Shown piece by piece: positions 14,516 to 14,623 of a DNA stretch of 14,623 nucleotides. A program made the translations under genes and the position numbers. The notes beneath the pieces were generated by a model. The model was not told the DNA's origin, did not search any database, and worked only from the letters and a program-made list of their open reading frames with translations. The stretch covers positions 1-14,623 of the forward strand of contig JBDLTT010000005.1 of assembly GCA_039805725.1 (NCBI GenBank). The letters run 5' to 3'. This stretch comes from Fluviibacter sp039805725. GTDB lineage: Bacteria; Pseudomonadota; Gammaproteobacteria; Burkholderiales; Rhodocyclaceae. Every line of letters begins with the position of its first letter. Positions within the stretch are counted from its first letter, which is position 1.

Positions 14516-14586
14516 TTGAAAGAAGGAACGACCAGCCCGTAACGGAGGGCATCGCTTTTGAACGATTGCTCTGGTCGCTGCTTCAA
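14516..14586 (+). other. Possible branched RNA or DNA fold between hsdR and the next gene
   Basis: Several complementary segments nest in this gap. TTGAA (14516-14520) pairs with TTCAA (14582-14586), and CGACCAG (14529-14535) with CTGGTCG (14571-14577). Inside these, either GCATCG (14549-14554) pairs with CGATTGC (14563-14569, one bulge) or GCCC and ATCG form two small hairpins with GGGC (14547-14550) and CGAT (14563-14566). No T run follows, so it is not a standard terminator. The pairing is directly visible; that it is functional is inference. Confidence 0.35.
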
Positions 14587-14615
14587 CTCTACCACTAACT
14601 TATTCAGAACCAACT

Positions 14616-14623
14616 ATGTCACT
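14616..14623 (+). CDS. hsdM: Possible start of the type I modification subunit gene (edge fragment)
   Basis: The last 8 bases read ATG TCA CT, i.e. M-S-L for any third base. Many type I modification subunits of this class begin MSL, and hsdM is the expected neighbour of hsdR. No strong ribosome site is visible (TTCAGAACCAACT). With two and a half codons this is a suggestion from context, not an identification. Confidence 0.3.

Noticed and set aside
14536..14545. CCGT-A-ACGG as a separate hairpin
   Set aside because: A one-base loop cannot form a stable hairpin; the segment is better explained by the larger alternative pairings around it.

Overview
The window reads as a dense, vertically inherited chromosomal segment of a Gram-negative proteobacterium, most likely a betaproteobacterium. 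That inference rests on gene order and protein character: rhodanese-grxC-secB-gpsA next to trmL and comF, gpmA-ctp-moeB, engB-hemB beside a di-haem cytochrome c4, and a DUF455 protein beside bioC. The genus cannot be named from the sequence alone. By eye the DNA is moderately GC-rich. About 95% is coding, and no stretch above 300 bases lacks a gene. I see no tRNA, rRNA, CRISPR array, insertion sequence or phage gene.

Layout. (1) 1-1750, minus strand: engB (ribosome-assembly GTPase) followed closely by hemB (haem synthesis), which runs off the left edge. (2) 1838-2485, plus: periplasmic cytochrome c4, ending at a strong hairpin terminator that also serves the convergent operon. (3) 2531-5266, minus: bioB-bioC-DUF455, an overlapping operon for biotin synthesis plus an uncharacterised ferritin-like protein. 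(4) 5339-6627, plus: comF-trmL with an ATGA overlap. (5) 6632-8901, minus: rhodanese-grxC-secB-gpsA, covering sulfur and redox handling, protein export and phospholipid precursor supply, driven by a promoter with a perfect TATAAT box. (6) 9020-12080, plus: gpmA, an S41 C-terminal processing peptidase, and a MoeB/ThiF-type E1-like adenylyltransferase. (7) 12154 to the right edge, plus: a complete type I restriction motor subunit (HsdR, EcoAI/EcoEI type), a 104-base gap that can fold into a branched structure, and what looks like the first codons of hsdM at the very edge.

Most of the window is ordinary housekeeping. The accessory part is the restriction-modification locus, which begins right after moeB and continues outside the window. 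The least explained element is the fold-prone gap between hsdR and the next gene (14516-14586). Other points worth a look are a proline-rich repeated linker in HsdR, a basic N-terminal extension and apparently leaderless start in EngB, glycine-to-alanine changes in the nucleotide-binding motifs of GpsA and BioC, and the close coupling of the DUF455 gene to bioC. I found no convincing wholly new system; the right-hand edge is where one could be hiding.
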